DNA of 64,000 bases from Sesamum alatum. Taxonomy: Eukaryota; Streptophyta; Magnoliopsida; Lamiales; Pedaliaceae. The stretch lies in NCBI GenBank assembly GCA_034509735.1, contig JACGWO010000011.1, forward strand, positions 13,983,866 through 14,047,865, read 5' to 3'. The notes below the pieces were generated by a model that was not told where the DNA came from, made no database searches, and saw only the letters and a list, made by a program, of their open reading frames with translations. The translations under genes were made by a program, and so were the position numbers. Below are positions 11,159-23,100 of the stretch, piece after piece. How positions within the stretch are numbered: position 1 is the stretch's first letter; each line of letters starts with the position of its first letter.

Positions 11159-11935
11159 TTAAGGTGAACCTGGTGCCCTTGTGCGAATTGCCCTTGCTTC
11201 CTTAGGATCTTGGGGCACTACTCCAGATCTCAAATACGCTTCTAACTCCTCCTTCCATCCTGATGAAGTTCCTTTCGTCGTCAAGACTTCATCCCCATCC
11301 ACGTGCACGTCAGGTCGCTCTTGGTTCAACAAGGTTATCCTTCTGTTTTTCAGGAGAGCCAGTGAGCTAACCAACTTAGCAAGTTGATCTGCCTCCTTAT
11401 TCTTCGCCCGCGGGATATGTTCCAACGTGAACGCGTTGAACTTTTTCCTTGCTGTTTGAATACTTGCCAGGTACTTGGCCATATGCTCTCCTTTAACCTT
11501 CAAGTCTCCGTTCACCTGCCTGACCACCAGCTGAGAATCACTATATACCTTCACGCGCTTTGCCTCGGCTGCAAAGGCCAACTTCCCCCCTGCAATAAGG
11601 GCTTCGTACTCCGCCTCATTATTCGAGGCAGCGAAACCAAGCCGGATGGCATAACGCAGCATGTCCCCATGATGGCTCTCAATTAATATTCCTGCACCAC
11701 TGCCTAGAGATGTGGATGAGCCGTCCACGAACATCCTCCAACATTTCTTTTCTTGCATGCCCTCCTCTTCCGTTAACTCGGAAATAAAGTCTCCTAATGC
11801 CTGCGCCTTGATTACCGGCCTAGGTTGATACTCGATTCCATGTTCACTTAGCTCCACTGACCACTTTACCATCCTTCCAGATGTGTTGGGTTCCGCTAGC
11901 ACCCTCTTCAGGGGTTGGTTCGTCAATACTATCAC
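11159..11935 (-). pseudogene. RNase H domain of element 1
   Basis: Open frame of 258 codons. An archaeal-type plant gypsy RNase H starts at WRMFVDGSSTS (first Asp), followed by NNEAEYEALIAG (Glu) and VKVYSDSQLVV (second Asp), then ARKKFNAFTLEHIPRAKN with the later conserved residues. It degrades RNA in the RNA-DNA hybrid during reverse transcription. This is the best preserved part of pol. It joins the RT region upstream and the integrase downstream, as one polyprotein in the ancestor. Confidence 0.85.
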
Positions 11936-12937
11936 GGGGTGCGATTGAAATAGGGACGCAACTTCCTAGCTGCTGTTATCAAGGCCAAGGCCACCTTCTC
12001 TATCTGGGCATATCTTTCTTCCGGTTCCTGTAGGGCCTTGCTCGCATAGTATACTGGCCGGTGTTTGCGCTTCTCTTCTCTCACGAGAACCGAACTTACT
12101 GCCCTTTCTGAAATGGATGGATACACGAACAGGGTCTCCCCAGGCTTCGGCTTTGTCAACAGAGGTGGTGAAGTAAGATCCTCTTCAGGTCCTCGAAAGC
12201 GGTCTGACACTGCTCCGTACATGGTCTTCCCTCTTACGACTCTTGACCAACATATCATCTATATATACTTCCATATTCCTTCCTATCTGCTCCCAGAACA
12301 TGTCATTTTTCCAATCTCTGATATGTGGCGCCCGCGTTCTTCAAACCGAACGACATAACTTTGTAGCAATATGTCCCTTGCTCGGTAACAAAACTTGTCT
12401 TTTCCTAATCCTCATGCGCCAACCGAATCTGGTTGTACCCTTGAAAAACGTCTAGAAAGCTCATTAACTCACACCCTGAAGTTGAGTCATAAGTGCGTCG
12501 ATCCTGGGTAAAGGGTATGAATCTTTGGGGCAGGCTCGATTTAGGTCGGTGAAATCAATACACATCCTCCACTTTCCGTTGCTTTTCGGAACTAAGACCA
12601 CATTGGCCAACTACTCGGGGTAATGTACAGGTCGAATATAGTCGACTTGAAGCAGCTTCTCGACTTCTTCGCCAATTATCTTGTTCCTCTCTAAACCGAA
12701 CGCCCTCCTTTTCTGCTTTATTGGTTTTGCCTTCGGGTCTATGTTAAGTTTATGGATCATGATCTCAGGGTCTATCCCTTTCATAATTGACAACTCGCAT
12801 GCGAATGCCTCAACAAATTCTTGCAAAAAATCAACGATGACGCGCTCCAGTTGCGCGCTTAGCAACGATCCAACCTTCAACGACTTTCTCGGGTCCCCCA
12901 GGAGCTCTACCATTTTGATCTCCTCGAAGGCCTCCAT
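11932..12937 (-). pseudogene. reverse transcriptase of element 1
   Basis: N-terminal part 12611-12937 shows GIDPEIMIHKLNIDP and KQKRRAFGLERN leading to VHYPE, then a TAG stop where Trp is expected. The next segments contain WRMCIDFTDLNRACPKDS and FLDVFQGYNQIRL in shifted frames, and a second TAG where Gln is expected (HED-stop-EKTSF). The catalytic YIDD box lies at about 12250-12267, followed by an open tail 11932-12258 with VYYASKALQEPE. All standard RT blocks are recognisable in order, but at least two stops and several frame changes make it inactive. The two TAG codons fit C-to-T type changes (TGG and CAG). Confidence 0.85.
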
Positions 12938-13149
12938 TCTTTCCTCCTCAACTTTCCTCTTTTTGGCTTCTCTTCATGCCTCATCTCTTTGCCCTTTTTG
13001 GGAACTTCCTTTATCTGGCTCACCAAGGTACCTCTCAGGGGACTCCCTCGCTGCAACCAAACTTCCACTGCCCTCGACTTTCCCCTCAGGGACCTCTATT
13101 GGCCTCCTCAATATACTTGCATAACATTCTCTTGCTTGCTTCCTGTCCC

Positions 13150-13584
13150 CTACCATCCTACGCCTTCAGGTGTTGGGAATTTTACCTTCATGTGGTAGGT
13201 AGATATCACAGCCTGGAAGAGATTCAAACTCGGTCTCTCAAGGATCGTGTTGTAAGCAGAAGGTGCATCTACCACCAGAAACTTGACAAACTTTGTCACT
13301 CGCCTGGGGTACATCCCTATTGATATTGGCAGCGTGACCTCCCCTAATGGCGCAACTACATCTCCGCTGAAGTTGGTCAAGGGGGTATTGACGGGCGTGA
13401 GTTGTACGTTATCGATCCTCATCTGAGAAAATGCTTTGTGAAAAAGGATATCTGCTGAACTCCCACTATCTATTAAGATCTTCCTCACCCAGAAATTGGA
13501 TACTGAGGCCGCCAAAACTATCACATCATTGCAAGAGGGAAGGCTCCCCTCCAAATCTCTGTCGTTAAAAACTATCTCTCCCAT
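13150..13584 (-). pseudogene. aspartic protease domain of element 1
   Basis: Open frame of 144 codons with the retroelement protease motif ILIDSGSSADILF (catalytic Asp in DSGSS) at about residues 36-48. The flap-like region is GEVTLPI and the late hydrophobic motif is YNTILERPSLN. It would process the Gag-Pol polyprotein. The frame itself is intact, but gag before it and RT after it are broken, so it counts as a remnant. Confidence 0.8.
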
Positions 13585-13718
13585 GGAGTGTGTCGAGGTA
13601 TCCCCGTGACCTCACTGTAGGCAACCTGGTTGGCAGTGTACCCCGTTGCTCTCACGGCAGCTTTCCTAGCTCGCCCCGAGTCCCCGCCCGCTGGTCTTCC
13701 TGAAATGACTCCAATCAC

Positions 13719-15332
13719 TCAAGCGGTCGGAAGGCTATCTTTTCTCTCCTGGCCTGCTTCCACTTTAACCCCCATCTTGAGACGGGGTGTCGTTTGCTTA
13801 CTCTCGTGGGTGACCTCTCGTGGCCCTTGCTTCATCTTTCCCACAAATTCCTTCAGGTAACCCCTCTTGATGAGCTTCTTAATTTCATTCCTCAAATGGT
13901 GGCATTCCTCAGTGCTGTGGCCTCGATCCTTATGGAAGTGGCCGTACTTGTTAGATTTCATTCTCTGAGGATTGTCCTTCATCGGATAGGGCCATCCCAC
14001 TAGCCCTTGTTGTTCAGCCACAATGAGAACTTGAACTCGTGGAGCATTCAACGGAGTATACCGTACCAAATCTCCTAGCAGCGGTGACTTGCGTTCCCAC
14101 CTGACCCCCTCTAACCTGGGGGGAAATCCCCTCTCTTCCTCATCAGCCTTCCGCTTGAGGGGATTTGTTGGACGCACTTCTACTGTCTCTTCTATCCTGA
14201 TGTATTTCTCGGCTCTTAGCAGCAACTCTTCCTGAGTCGAGGGAGGCTTTCCCGCAATCGACTCCTTAAATCGTCATCTTCTCAAATTCTATTGTATGAT
14301 GCTCGCCAGAAGGTCAGGATTCACGTGCAGGACTTCTAACACTGCTTCTGAGAAGCACTGCACATATTCCCTCAGACTCTCATTCTCCCGCTGGACTATT
14401 GCGAACAAGTATGAAGCGATCTTGGGATACCGCCTGTTTAGCGAAAAATGGTACAGGAAGGGCTGAGAGAGTTGTTCAAACGACTCAATAGTCCCTGGAG
14501 GTAGGTGGTTGAACCACGCCATTGCCTTCCCTAAGAGGGTGGTATGAAATAGCTTACAATATGCTGTGTTGTTGATGTCCAGCAGATCCGCCCTAGCCAT
14601 GAAGCGGTCGAAATGATCCTGAGGATCTCCTACTCCACTATACTCATTCAAACTCGGGATCTTGACCCCTGGGTGGATTGCTTCTGCCAATATGTAGGGG
14701 GCAAAATGACTCCGTCATGGAGGTGCCACTGCCAAAGGTCACGTCGGGTATGCTGGAGGCCCCAACGGATTGGGGAATACATGCGGGGGAGGGACTCCCA
14801 TCTCGTGGTATCCTCCTCCTTGCACCGGCGGCATCTCCTCCTGGGGAGGTGGAAAGTTGTTATCTTCATGTCCCCCATGCGGTGGATGTGGGAAATAATC
14901 TTCTTCACCCGCGCCCCTGCAAGGAGGCAAGGGGTAAAAGTTATCCTCTGGCTACGTGGCCCTGCTGTTGACCTCCTCCTCATAGTCTATGCATTCGATG
15001 GCATCCCTGGGCCTCTGCTTACCCAAGGGAGCGTCTTAACCTCTTCGAGGATTGTGAGGGGGTCGGGGGGGCAACACGCGTCCAGCTATGTACCGTGCCA
15101 CGGCCTTCTCGGCGGCTTGGGCGGATGCCTCCTCCACCAACTGGCGAAGAGCCTCGGGAGTTATCTGAATAACTGGGGGTGGAGGTGGAGCCTCGACCTC
15201 TTCATGCCTCTCCTCTTCTTGGCTATGCACTGGTGGGTTCTCCAAGGCGTGGCCTTACTCCTACTCTCCCCTTCATCTCTGGGGCTCCTCTTGCCCCACA
15301 TTCGCACTCCTCGCTTTCGAACGAGTATTCAT
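13719..15332 (-). pseudogene. gag of element 1
   Basis: The start at 15332 encodes MNTRSKAR, matching the gag starts of elements 2 (50211) and 3 (60908). Following segments are in different frames: a segment with IQITPEALRQLVEEA and Pro-rich flanks (15036-15245), a Tyr-Phe-Pro-Pro-rich linker (14739-14930), the capsid-like core (14289-14690) with GVGDPQDHFDRF, AMAWFNHLPPGTI and LREYVQ, then the basic C-terminal part (13719-14225). A worn zinc-knuckle-like segment lies in the last part (HFHKDRGHSTEEC); the first Cys is lost. Frame changes between segments show decay. Gag forms the particle that packages the element RNA. Confidence 0.8.
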
Positions 15333-15352
15333 TTTCAATGTCTAGACTAGGT

Positions 15353-15370
15353 TTCCCACAGACGGCGCCA
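15353..15370 (-). other. primer-binding site of element 1
   Basis: On the minus strand, three bases inside the 5' LTR, the sequence is TGGCGCCGTCTGTGGGAA. Its first nine bases would pair with the 3' end of a tRNA ending ACGGCGCCA, such as plant tRNA-Asp; the rest pairs poorly. Element 2 has the same 18 bases (50231-50248) and element 3 a variant (60869-60888). Confidence 0.7.
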
Positions 15371-15373
15371 AGC

Positions 15374-15724
15374 TGATGGTGTGTGATTCTCGAGGTAAGT
15401 AGCCTAGACACGGTAACTCCAAATAACGTCGCGAGGTAATGCAAAAGTAGAAACTATAAGAATAGATTTCTATAAATGAATCTCATATCCCTTTACAAAA
15501 GGATTTCTCCTCCTATTTATAGTAATTTACATGGGGTGAAAGTACAATATCATCCCTCAACTGCCCTCGATCCAACGGCTTGGATCTAGTTGCTAAGGGT
15601 CCCTTGGTAATTTGGCATCCCCCACTACTTCTGTAACCGCCGTCAACTTTCATTGATAACATACTTGTAAATTCCTTGACAGTTTGAGGGCATTTTAGTA
15701 ATTTGGAAATTCCTAGTACTATCA
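15374..15724 (-). repeat. element 1 5' LTR
   Basis: Pairs with 6420-6769. In plus-strand reading it starts TGATGGTGTGTG and ends CTAGTACTATCA, and is followed by the TTAAT duplication (15725-15729). A TATA-like CCTATTTATAG (about 15513-15523 region, readable on either strand) probably belongs to the U3 promoter. Confidence 0.9.
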
Positions 15725-15729
15725 TTAAT

Positions 15730-16373
15730 TAATGTTATTAATAATGTCCTATTTTATATACATTTAAAATTAATTGATTTTATTAACTTTGATTGGTGAT
15801 TTATTTTATTTTTTAATTTAATTAATTAAGTATAATAAAAATTTAAATTATGCACACATAATATGTTCCAATTATTAGTAAATAAAAAAAAAAGGAGAAT
15901 AAGTTGAAGAAGAAGGGGCGGCAACATAATAGTCGAAAAGGTCCAAAGATTCGGACAGCCCAATTGTCGGAAATTCGATTCTCTGTGCGTTGGTATAATT
16001 TTAGTTTTGAATATAATCCGATGCTTATTTGGACAAACTTGAAATGTGTGCCCAATGTATGGATAGGATATGATTCCTTAGCTTAGCTGTGTTGCTGTCT
16101 TTCTCTTCTAATATTACTTGTACTAGTAGTACACTTAAATGAGTTTGCGTAATTAATAAATTTCTAAGAAAAAGTTAATTTTTATTTGTAAAAATATATT
16201 TTAATGGAAGAAATTAAAAATATTAAAAACATATAAAAAGTTAAAAGAAGTTAAAGTTAATGAAAATTGAGAAGAGTGGGTAGTTTGATAGCTAAGAAAA
16301 CGAGAAATCTAATAAAAATTAAAATGACAAATTGTAATTTTTGAGACACCAAAAGCCCCTTCTTTAATAATAA
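15730..16373. other. spacer, no gene recognised
   Basis: AT-rich DNA between element 1 and the next Helitron-like copy. A 60-codon open frame at 15904-16086 has no recognisable motif. I see nothing else to name. Confidence 0.5.
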
Positions 16374-16657
16374 TTGGTCATCGTGGTACGTTGTTCCTGC
16401 GTGTATATAATAAATAAGTTTTTACGCTTTAAAATATATTATAAATAAGAGTCTAATATATAAACTCACACAAATATTAAAAAAAAAAGAAGGAAAAAAA
16501 ACTAATTTTTTAATTATTATAAAATTTGGAAAGTTGAATAAAGTAGTTATCATATCAGTTGAGAATTATTTTTGACATTACAAAAAAATGATTCGACGGT
16601 GTCATTAACCGCCATTTGTAAGTGAAAAAGGAGTTTTTTCTTATATAATAGTATAGA
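16374..16657 (-). mobile_element. non-autonomous Helitron-like element
   Basis: On the minus strand it starts TCTATACTATTATATAAG at 16657, preceded by a host A, and ends with a worn hairpin (CACGCAGGAACAACGTACC) near 16390. The 3' terminal CTRR is mutated (GACCAA). Its body matches the copy at 3794-4077, including the AAAGTTGAATAAAGTAGTTA motif. Non-coding. Confidence 0.55.
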
Positions 16658-16665
16658 TAAAGTAT

Positions 16666-17501
16666 AAGATAAACATTACTTTTAGTCCCTCATATTTCCT
16701 GCTCATCATTTAGTCCTTCACTTTTAAAAATTCCATCATCTTTTATCCTTTCGTTAAATGTACCGTTAGTTTTAACGGATTTCTTAAAAAGACAAAACAC
16801 AAGTGGGATTGACAAGGAGTTGAACCCGCGTCTTGACTACAACAAATAATAGCTTTATCACTCAACCAAGTCTACATCTTAATTCTTTAGTCACCCAAAT
16901 TTTACTTAGAACTAAAACTTCTCTCAAGTAACATGAATTGGCCCCAAATTTGCGAAAACAATCGAAGGACCACAACCACCGGAGCGACGATTAACCAGCG
17001 GCGGATTGAGGGGAGAACCATCGTGAGAAAAACAGATTCACATCCTCAAATCCCAAATTACATTGAGTTTTTTGTTGAAATTTTGGATAAAATTTGAAAT
17101 TTCTCCAAATATGAAATTGCTGAGAATTATTTTTAATTTTGGTTGCTTATAAATATTGTGAATTATTTTGAATTGGTGCGAATATGAAATTGCTAAGAAT
17201 ATCTTCTTGCTAAAAATATTGAGAGAAGTATTGCATAAGTAAAATTTGGGTGACTAAAAACCTAAGAAATAGATTTGGTTGAGTGGTGAGGTGATTGATT
17301 TATTTATTGCCAAGATGTGGGTTCAACTACTTGCCAACCTATTTGCTTTTTTTTTTTTTTTTAAGAAATCCATTAAAATTAACGGAAGGACCAAAATGAT
17401 GGAATCTTTAAACTTGAGGGATTAAATCTGATGAGCAGAAAACATAAGAGACTAAAGGTGGATAAATGGCATGCTTGAGGGACGAAAAGTGATGTTTACC
17501 C
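16666..17501. mobile_element. Mutator-like foldback element with tRNA-like arms
   Basis: Long inverted arms (about 150 bp or more): the left starts AAGATAAACATTACTTTTAG, the right reads GGGTAAACATCACTTTTCG on the other strand, and both continue with GTCCCTCA. Flanking 9-bp repeats ATAAAGTAT (16657-16665) and ATAAGGTAT (17502-17510) match at 8 of 9 positions, a length typical of Mutator-like transposons. Inside each arm is a tRNA-like pair of motifs: GGTTGAGTGATAAAG with GGGTTCAACTCC (left arm, minus strand) and GGTTGAGTGGTGAGG with GGGTTCAACTAC (right arm, plus strand). No transposase. Confidence 0.65.
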
Positions 17502-17713
17502 ATAAGGTATAGGTGTAAGGTTCAATGCAAACTAACAAACAAGGTATGTCACGCGTGTGGGTACAATTTAAATTATATAAAATGAATTATTAAACGAGTA
17601 ATTGATCAAAACTAATAACATATAATTTTTAGATGTGCATACGTAAAAAATAATTGATGGAACAAATTGGTCAATGAGAGAGTTATCTTATTAAATAAAT
17701 TATAAATATATTG

Positions 17714-20199
17714 GAGGAGTAGCCTATCCTTCAGCTGTCCAATTGCTGTTTCCGCTATCGTCTTCGAGTCTTTTTGCTCTCCCTTGAACCTCCGTGCATT
17801 GTGCTCAGCCCATATGTGGTAGACAAGACTTGCTAGCAGATAGCGGTATGATGCATTAAATGGGTGCTTTCGCCGCTACCGTTGTGTCGCCCAACGGATT
17901 CCAGCATCCCAATCTGCATATGGCCATTGTAATTTGATGTCTCACTTGCACTTCGCTAAACATCGTGCAGAGAAGCTACACTGAAAGAAGAGATGTTTGT
18001 GAGTCTCTGGCACTCCCGCAGAACACAACATACATTCCCCATTTTGATTTGATAGCCAAGGTTTGTCAATGGCTGAGAGTTTGTGTTGGATTGCCAGCCA
18101 TAGGATAAAGGAGTTTCGGAGTATTTTTAGAGGTCCCGTCAACAGCCCATGCTAGGGCACTCGCGCCATATTCCCTATAAGTAAACCAATCGCCGAGCTT
18201 GTGGAGAACTGCCCATCAACCGTGACTTCCAGCGCACCGTATCAGCTTCCCTATGGATTGAAGGGAGTGTTGTCGCCAGTCCGAGCATTCCTGTAGCCCA
18301 TCCCATTGGCCAGTTCTAGCTCCCATTTCGGATAACCTCACGAAGCAACGCCTTATCCTATAATCCAGTAATTCTCGGCCATTAGGGATATTTGTCCAGC
18401 AAGACTCCCTCGAAATGCCATGGATCCAACCAGACGAAGAATCTCCCGCCATCATCGATGCGAAAGTCCAGGCCTAAAGCAAATGTGAGCCAAAGTTTCA
18501 TTATCTTGCGCCAGCTCTAACTCCCAGCCACAGGTTTAGCCTTCCACAGACTTTGACGGTGCAGTCTATAGGCACCAAGCCATTGTACCCATACGGAGTT
18601 GCGTTCATTGATTACAATGTCCCACAGGTGCTTGCCGAGAAGGGCTCTGTTAACATGTAGTAGCGGCCGAATGACAAGCCCCCGGCCTCTACCGAAGTGC
18701 ACACTTGGTCCCAATAGACTTTAGCATATCTGTCGAGTGGCTCCCTTTCCATAAGGTCGTTTAGCATTTCCTCTCCAACGCTTGAATGACCCCCTCAGGT
18801 TACATGAAAGATCCAACTCATAAGTTGCAAGGGATGCCAAAACCGATTTGATCAATTGCACTCAGCCGGCGAAGGAGAGTGAGTGCAACCCCTATGAGCC
18901 GATTTTTTGGTCCATTTTCTCCAGCAGTGGTCTACATTGAGCGACAGTTAGTCTAGAGTGTGTGAGGGGGATGCCCAAATATTTCACTGGTAGCGAGCCA
19001 ATCCAGAATCCCGAAATCGCAGCAAGATGTTCCATAGTAGAATTAGTCGATTTGGAGACAAAAAATTGAGTTTTCTCCAAGTTCGCGTGCAAGCCAGAGA
19101 GTGTGGGGAAGTGACATAGCGAGAAACATAATGATTTCATTGATTGCAGATTGGCTTTGTAGAATAGGATGAGGTCGTCGCGAAGCTGAGCATAAACAAA
19201 TTTACCTTGCTGCATTGCATATGAAATTCAAATCTCCCAAGATGCAAGATATGGTGTTGGATAATAGCATGCAGACACTCCATGACAAGAAGAAATAAAT
19301 ATGGGGAGAATGGATCCCCTTGCCGCAAGCCTTTAGTCCCTAGAAAATATCACTGCGATCACCGTTAATGTTGATGGAGTAGGATACTGTCGAGAGGCAT
19401 TCTTGGACCCATTTAATGAATGTGCTGTGGAAGTCGAATTGATGCAGTGCGTGTAGGATGAAGTCCCATTCGACGTTGTCATATGCCTTGCGTAAGTCGA
19501 TTTTCTTAACATATCGAGGTGGGGCATTGGACTGATTATAACCCGTAAGGAGTTCTTGCACAAGAAGAATATTATTCGTGATCTTTTGTCCCGGGATAAA
19601 TGCATTTTGTGAGGGATCAACTAGCCTTTTGCAACGAAGGCTGTATGCGAACCACCAGAATTTTCGAGATAATCTTGTAGAGATAATTCAACAAATGATA
19701 GGCCTGAATTTGCTAGTTGATCGTGGTAGTTGAAATTTAGGTATGAGCGTTATCAGTGTGGCATTTGCATTGATTTGTTTCAGCAGCTTCCCAGTTGCAA
19801 ATAAATTGTTGTATTGTCGTAGTTACCTCCGTGCCCACAATTGCCCAAGATTTCTTAAGGAAGGCCGTCGTGTACCCCATCTAATCCTGGTGCTTTGTCA
19901 TCGTCTATCCCCAGTAACGCTGTGTGGAATTCTATAGCAGACACTGGCACAACCATTGCAGCCACTTCTGTTTCTGTCAGTGTTCCTGTCAATTGTGGTC
20001 TCATAAAATCTAGATTCAACTATGTCGGTTCCCTTTGTCCTCCAAACATGTTTTGGTAGAATCCAATTATCTCATGAGCAATTGTTGTCTGGTCGTGGAT
20101 ACTGTGGCCATCTTGATCCTCAAGTTGGTAGATACGGCTTCGAACTCGTCTGGCCGGCACCTTAAAAGAGTTTGGTGCAACAATCCCCATATTTGAGCC
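17714..20199 (-). mobile_element. LINE copy A, 3' part (reverse transcriptase to C-terminus)
   Basis: Minus-strand fragments match a plant L1-type ORF2. They are KKIDLRKAYDNVEWDFIL (RT block with the first catalytic Asp, 19340-19561), MRQGDPFSPYLFLLVMECL (19137-19328), GLHANLEKTQFF (18892-19215), and the C-terminal zinc-binding region with SNQNGECMLCSAGVPETHKH (17942-18142). The FADD catalytic box is lost: one base is missing compared with copy B (26364-26375), so the frame slips right after Phe-Ala. Several other frame changes are present. The 5' part continues at 23357-25010, beyond a CACTA-like insertion. Confidence 0.85.
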
Positions 20200-23100
20200 A
20201 AGAAAAAAAGCTTGTAGTTACCATGCAATGATCATAGCAAAAGGCCAAAATGCGTAGCAAAAACGTTTTTGCTATGATTTTTGTCCGTAGTGTATACGGG
20301 CGTAGCAAATGCTTTGCTACGGACAAATTTCGTAGCAAATACTCTTTTGCTACGAATAATTCGCTTTTGTTACGATATCATTTTCGTAGTAAATATAGTA
20401 ACAAAAATAACTATCTTTTGCTACTATTTTCAAATTGTGGCCATTACTTGGTGTTTGCTAAAAAAAAGTAGCTTTTGTTACAACGAAAAAGTTCGTAACA
20501 AAAAATCAAAATGAGTCGTCACCTTTCGCTACGTGTCTCTAGTTGTTGCAATTACATCTTGCATTAACTTTTACTACGACGAATTTTTTGTAACAAAAAA
20601 ACTATAATTTGATAATCAATTGTTTATAAAATTTATTCTGATGTTGTTTACAATATTTATTATTATTATTTTTTTAATTATACTTATATTAATAATTGAA
20701 AGTATTCTTAAATTATCAATATATCTAAAAACTAAATTAAATTAGACCAAATTTTGCATATAATCAACTAATTAAAGAAATATCAAGATAACTTGCACAT
20801 GGTATACAACTAATTTTGTACCAACATTAAAAGAACATAATTAGTCAACTTGCTTATATATCACTAAGCATATTAAGAGTCTAATAAGTTAATAGAAAGT
20901 ACAATCTTCTATTTCCAACATATACAAATTACACAGTCATTAGCCAATCAAGAAAGTTAAGAGTTGCGTATATACTATAATCCATTGCCCAATACATGCA
21001 TTTGACAAAAAAGTAGCTTCTCAGTTTGTTCAAATCTCCATCACCTGAAATATTGTAACCATAAAATTAAAATAAATAAAAGTACAAAGAAAAGTATATA
21101 AAGTTGCAAGGTGAATCAAAAGAGACATATAAGTAACTTGTTACATTGACAAACTCGCAATAGAATCGTAGAAAATTCTGTTTTTCTGCTACAGTTTTCT
21201 ATTCTGCAGCAGAAAAATATAATTTCTACAGAATTTCTATTTTTTGGTGGCAGATTTATTATGCTGTAGTTTTCTATTATGCAGTTGAACAATAGAATTT
21301 CTACAGTAGAACAATAGAATTTCTGTAGAATGTCTATTTTTCTGCTGCAGAAAATAGAATTTCTACAGAATTAAGAAATTCTATTTTTCTGCTGCAATCC
21401 TATATTTATGCAGAGAAAATGAACACATACAGAAATTGCTGCAATAGAAAAATAGAATTTCTGCATAAATTCTGTTAATACATTGTTGTTTCTGTGATGC
21501 TGAAAGAGGCTGCAGTGTCGTTAAAAGAATATGGTAAAAATATGTATACAAGAAGGTATTACCGAAGGTAGCAAAGATGTACTACTATGCTTCAAGCTTC
21601 AAATTTTACCACACAGATCTTCTGAAAATTGCATTAATACACTCAATCTACCATCAAATACAAACAAGGTAAGTTCCAGCCAACCAATATTATGCAAACT
21701 TGAATGTACACATGAAGAAAACATCATGCAACTATACAGAAAAACAAGAAAATGCAATCCCATTTAATACAAGCATAAGAGAAATACATTGACACATGAA
21801 AAGTGAGGGAAGGAAAAGATTTCTCCTGACAGAATGTCTCAAAAGTACTCATCCAAAACATAATTAACCAATTAAGTCTCTAAATTCAAGATTATATCCA
21901 TTTTAGCACATAACTATGAATATATAAGAATTTTTGTTAATCACATGGTACATACATATATGTAGCACAACTACACATAACCCACATACAATAATGTACC
22001 ATAAAACTTATTTTGATCAGATTAGGATATGTGACATAGAATATAACGGACAGAAATTCAAGATTCCAACAAATAATTATGAATCAAACAAATACAATTA
22101 GACACCTTTTTAGGCACTTGAATAACCCTCTGAATCTGCTCACAGACTTCTTGCTATTCATTTCCACTAGCCTAAACAAATTCCAATGTGAACCATTAAA
22201 AAATATCCACTAACCACAAGAAATCAATATGAAAAACAAAAGATAGAAAAACCTATCTTATTTCGCTCGACTGCCTTTTTTTTATTCATATAGTGCTTCC
22301 TATAAACCCAAACTCCATTTCCATTTTTATGACCACTTTTTCAGCATTTTATACCGAAAAACACCATATGTTGAGTTTCAGACCCATTAAGTAATTTTTC
22401 ACATTTAAAATCAGTTATCAACATTTGAAACCGAAAAGCCCCAAATTTGTGCACATGCGTTGTCAACTGAGGTCCAATGACTTGAAGAAACCAAGTGAAT
22501 AGCGTTAGTATATGCGTGTGTGCGATTTTCATCCTCAAGAAAAACTATAACAAGTAGGGGAAAAAAAAAAAGAAACAGGGTTTTTTAAAAGCTGTTACCT
22601 GGGTTGCTTCGGACAAGTTGACAGCGAGTTATTCCGAACTAAAAGCGGAAGTGACAACGATTGGAACGTTGGAGAAGATGGTGGTGCACCACGGTCAGTT
22701 GTGCGAAAGATTTGGTTGAAATCCTAGCTTGTTCTATGAAAGGGAAAGAAAGAAGAGTGAGAAACATCTAAATGAAATGAGAGGGTTGTGGGTTTCTTCC
22801 AAAAATTAAAGTGGGCTTCTGCGAACAACTAAGGAGGGAAGATCAATTATGCTCGGAGCTTTAGTGTCTTTAGAACAATGGAGGAGGATTTCTTGTGAAG
22901 AATGATTGAGGGTTTTGTGCTGGAACTTTTGCATAATTTGGGAATACTTTGATTTGTATTAGAGAAATTTAGCGGGTTTTCTTTTCTAGAGACTTTCTTT
23001 TTTTTATTTGTCAAAAATTAAGGAATTTTTCTTTTTCAAATATACTTTTAATAATTATACTTTAATAATTAAAAATTTTGGAGGGAGTAAATTTTGGTTT

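Larger units (their letters stand above)
6420..15724 (-). mobile_element. element 1: full-length Ty3/gypsy LTR retrotransposon, Tat type
   Basis: About 9.3 kb, bounded by LTRs of 350 and 351 bp and perfect TTAAT duplications. Read on the minus strand the order is 5' LTR, primer-binding site, gag, protease, reverse transcriptase, RNase H, integrase, a hairpin-repeat array, an antisense accessory gene, polypurine tract and 3' LTR. Protease-RT-RNaseH-integrase is the Ty3/gypsy order, and an extra antisense gene between pol and the 3' LTR is known from the Tat lineage. The LTRs differ at about 19 positions plus one indel by eye (roughly 5-6%), so the insertion is not recent. Stops and frameshifts break gag and RT, so it cannot now make its own proteins. 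Confidence 0.9.

Noticed and set aside
11181..12455. Plus-strand ORFs of 68-100 codons across pol of element 1
   Set aside because: Antisense shadows of RNase H and RT, which are clearly recognisable on the minus strand.
16795..16880. Possible tRNA gene (A- and B-box-like motifs)
   Set aside because: No cloverleaf could be folded by eye, and a mirror copy lies in the other arm of the same transposon.
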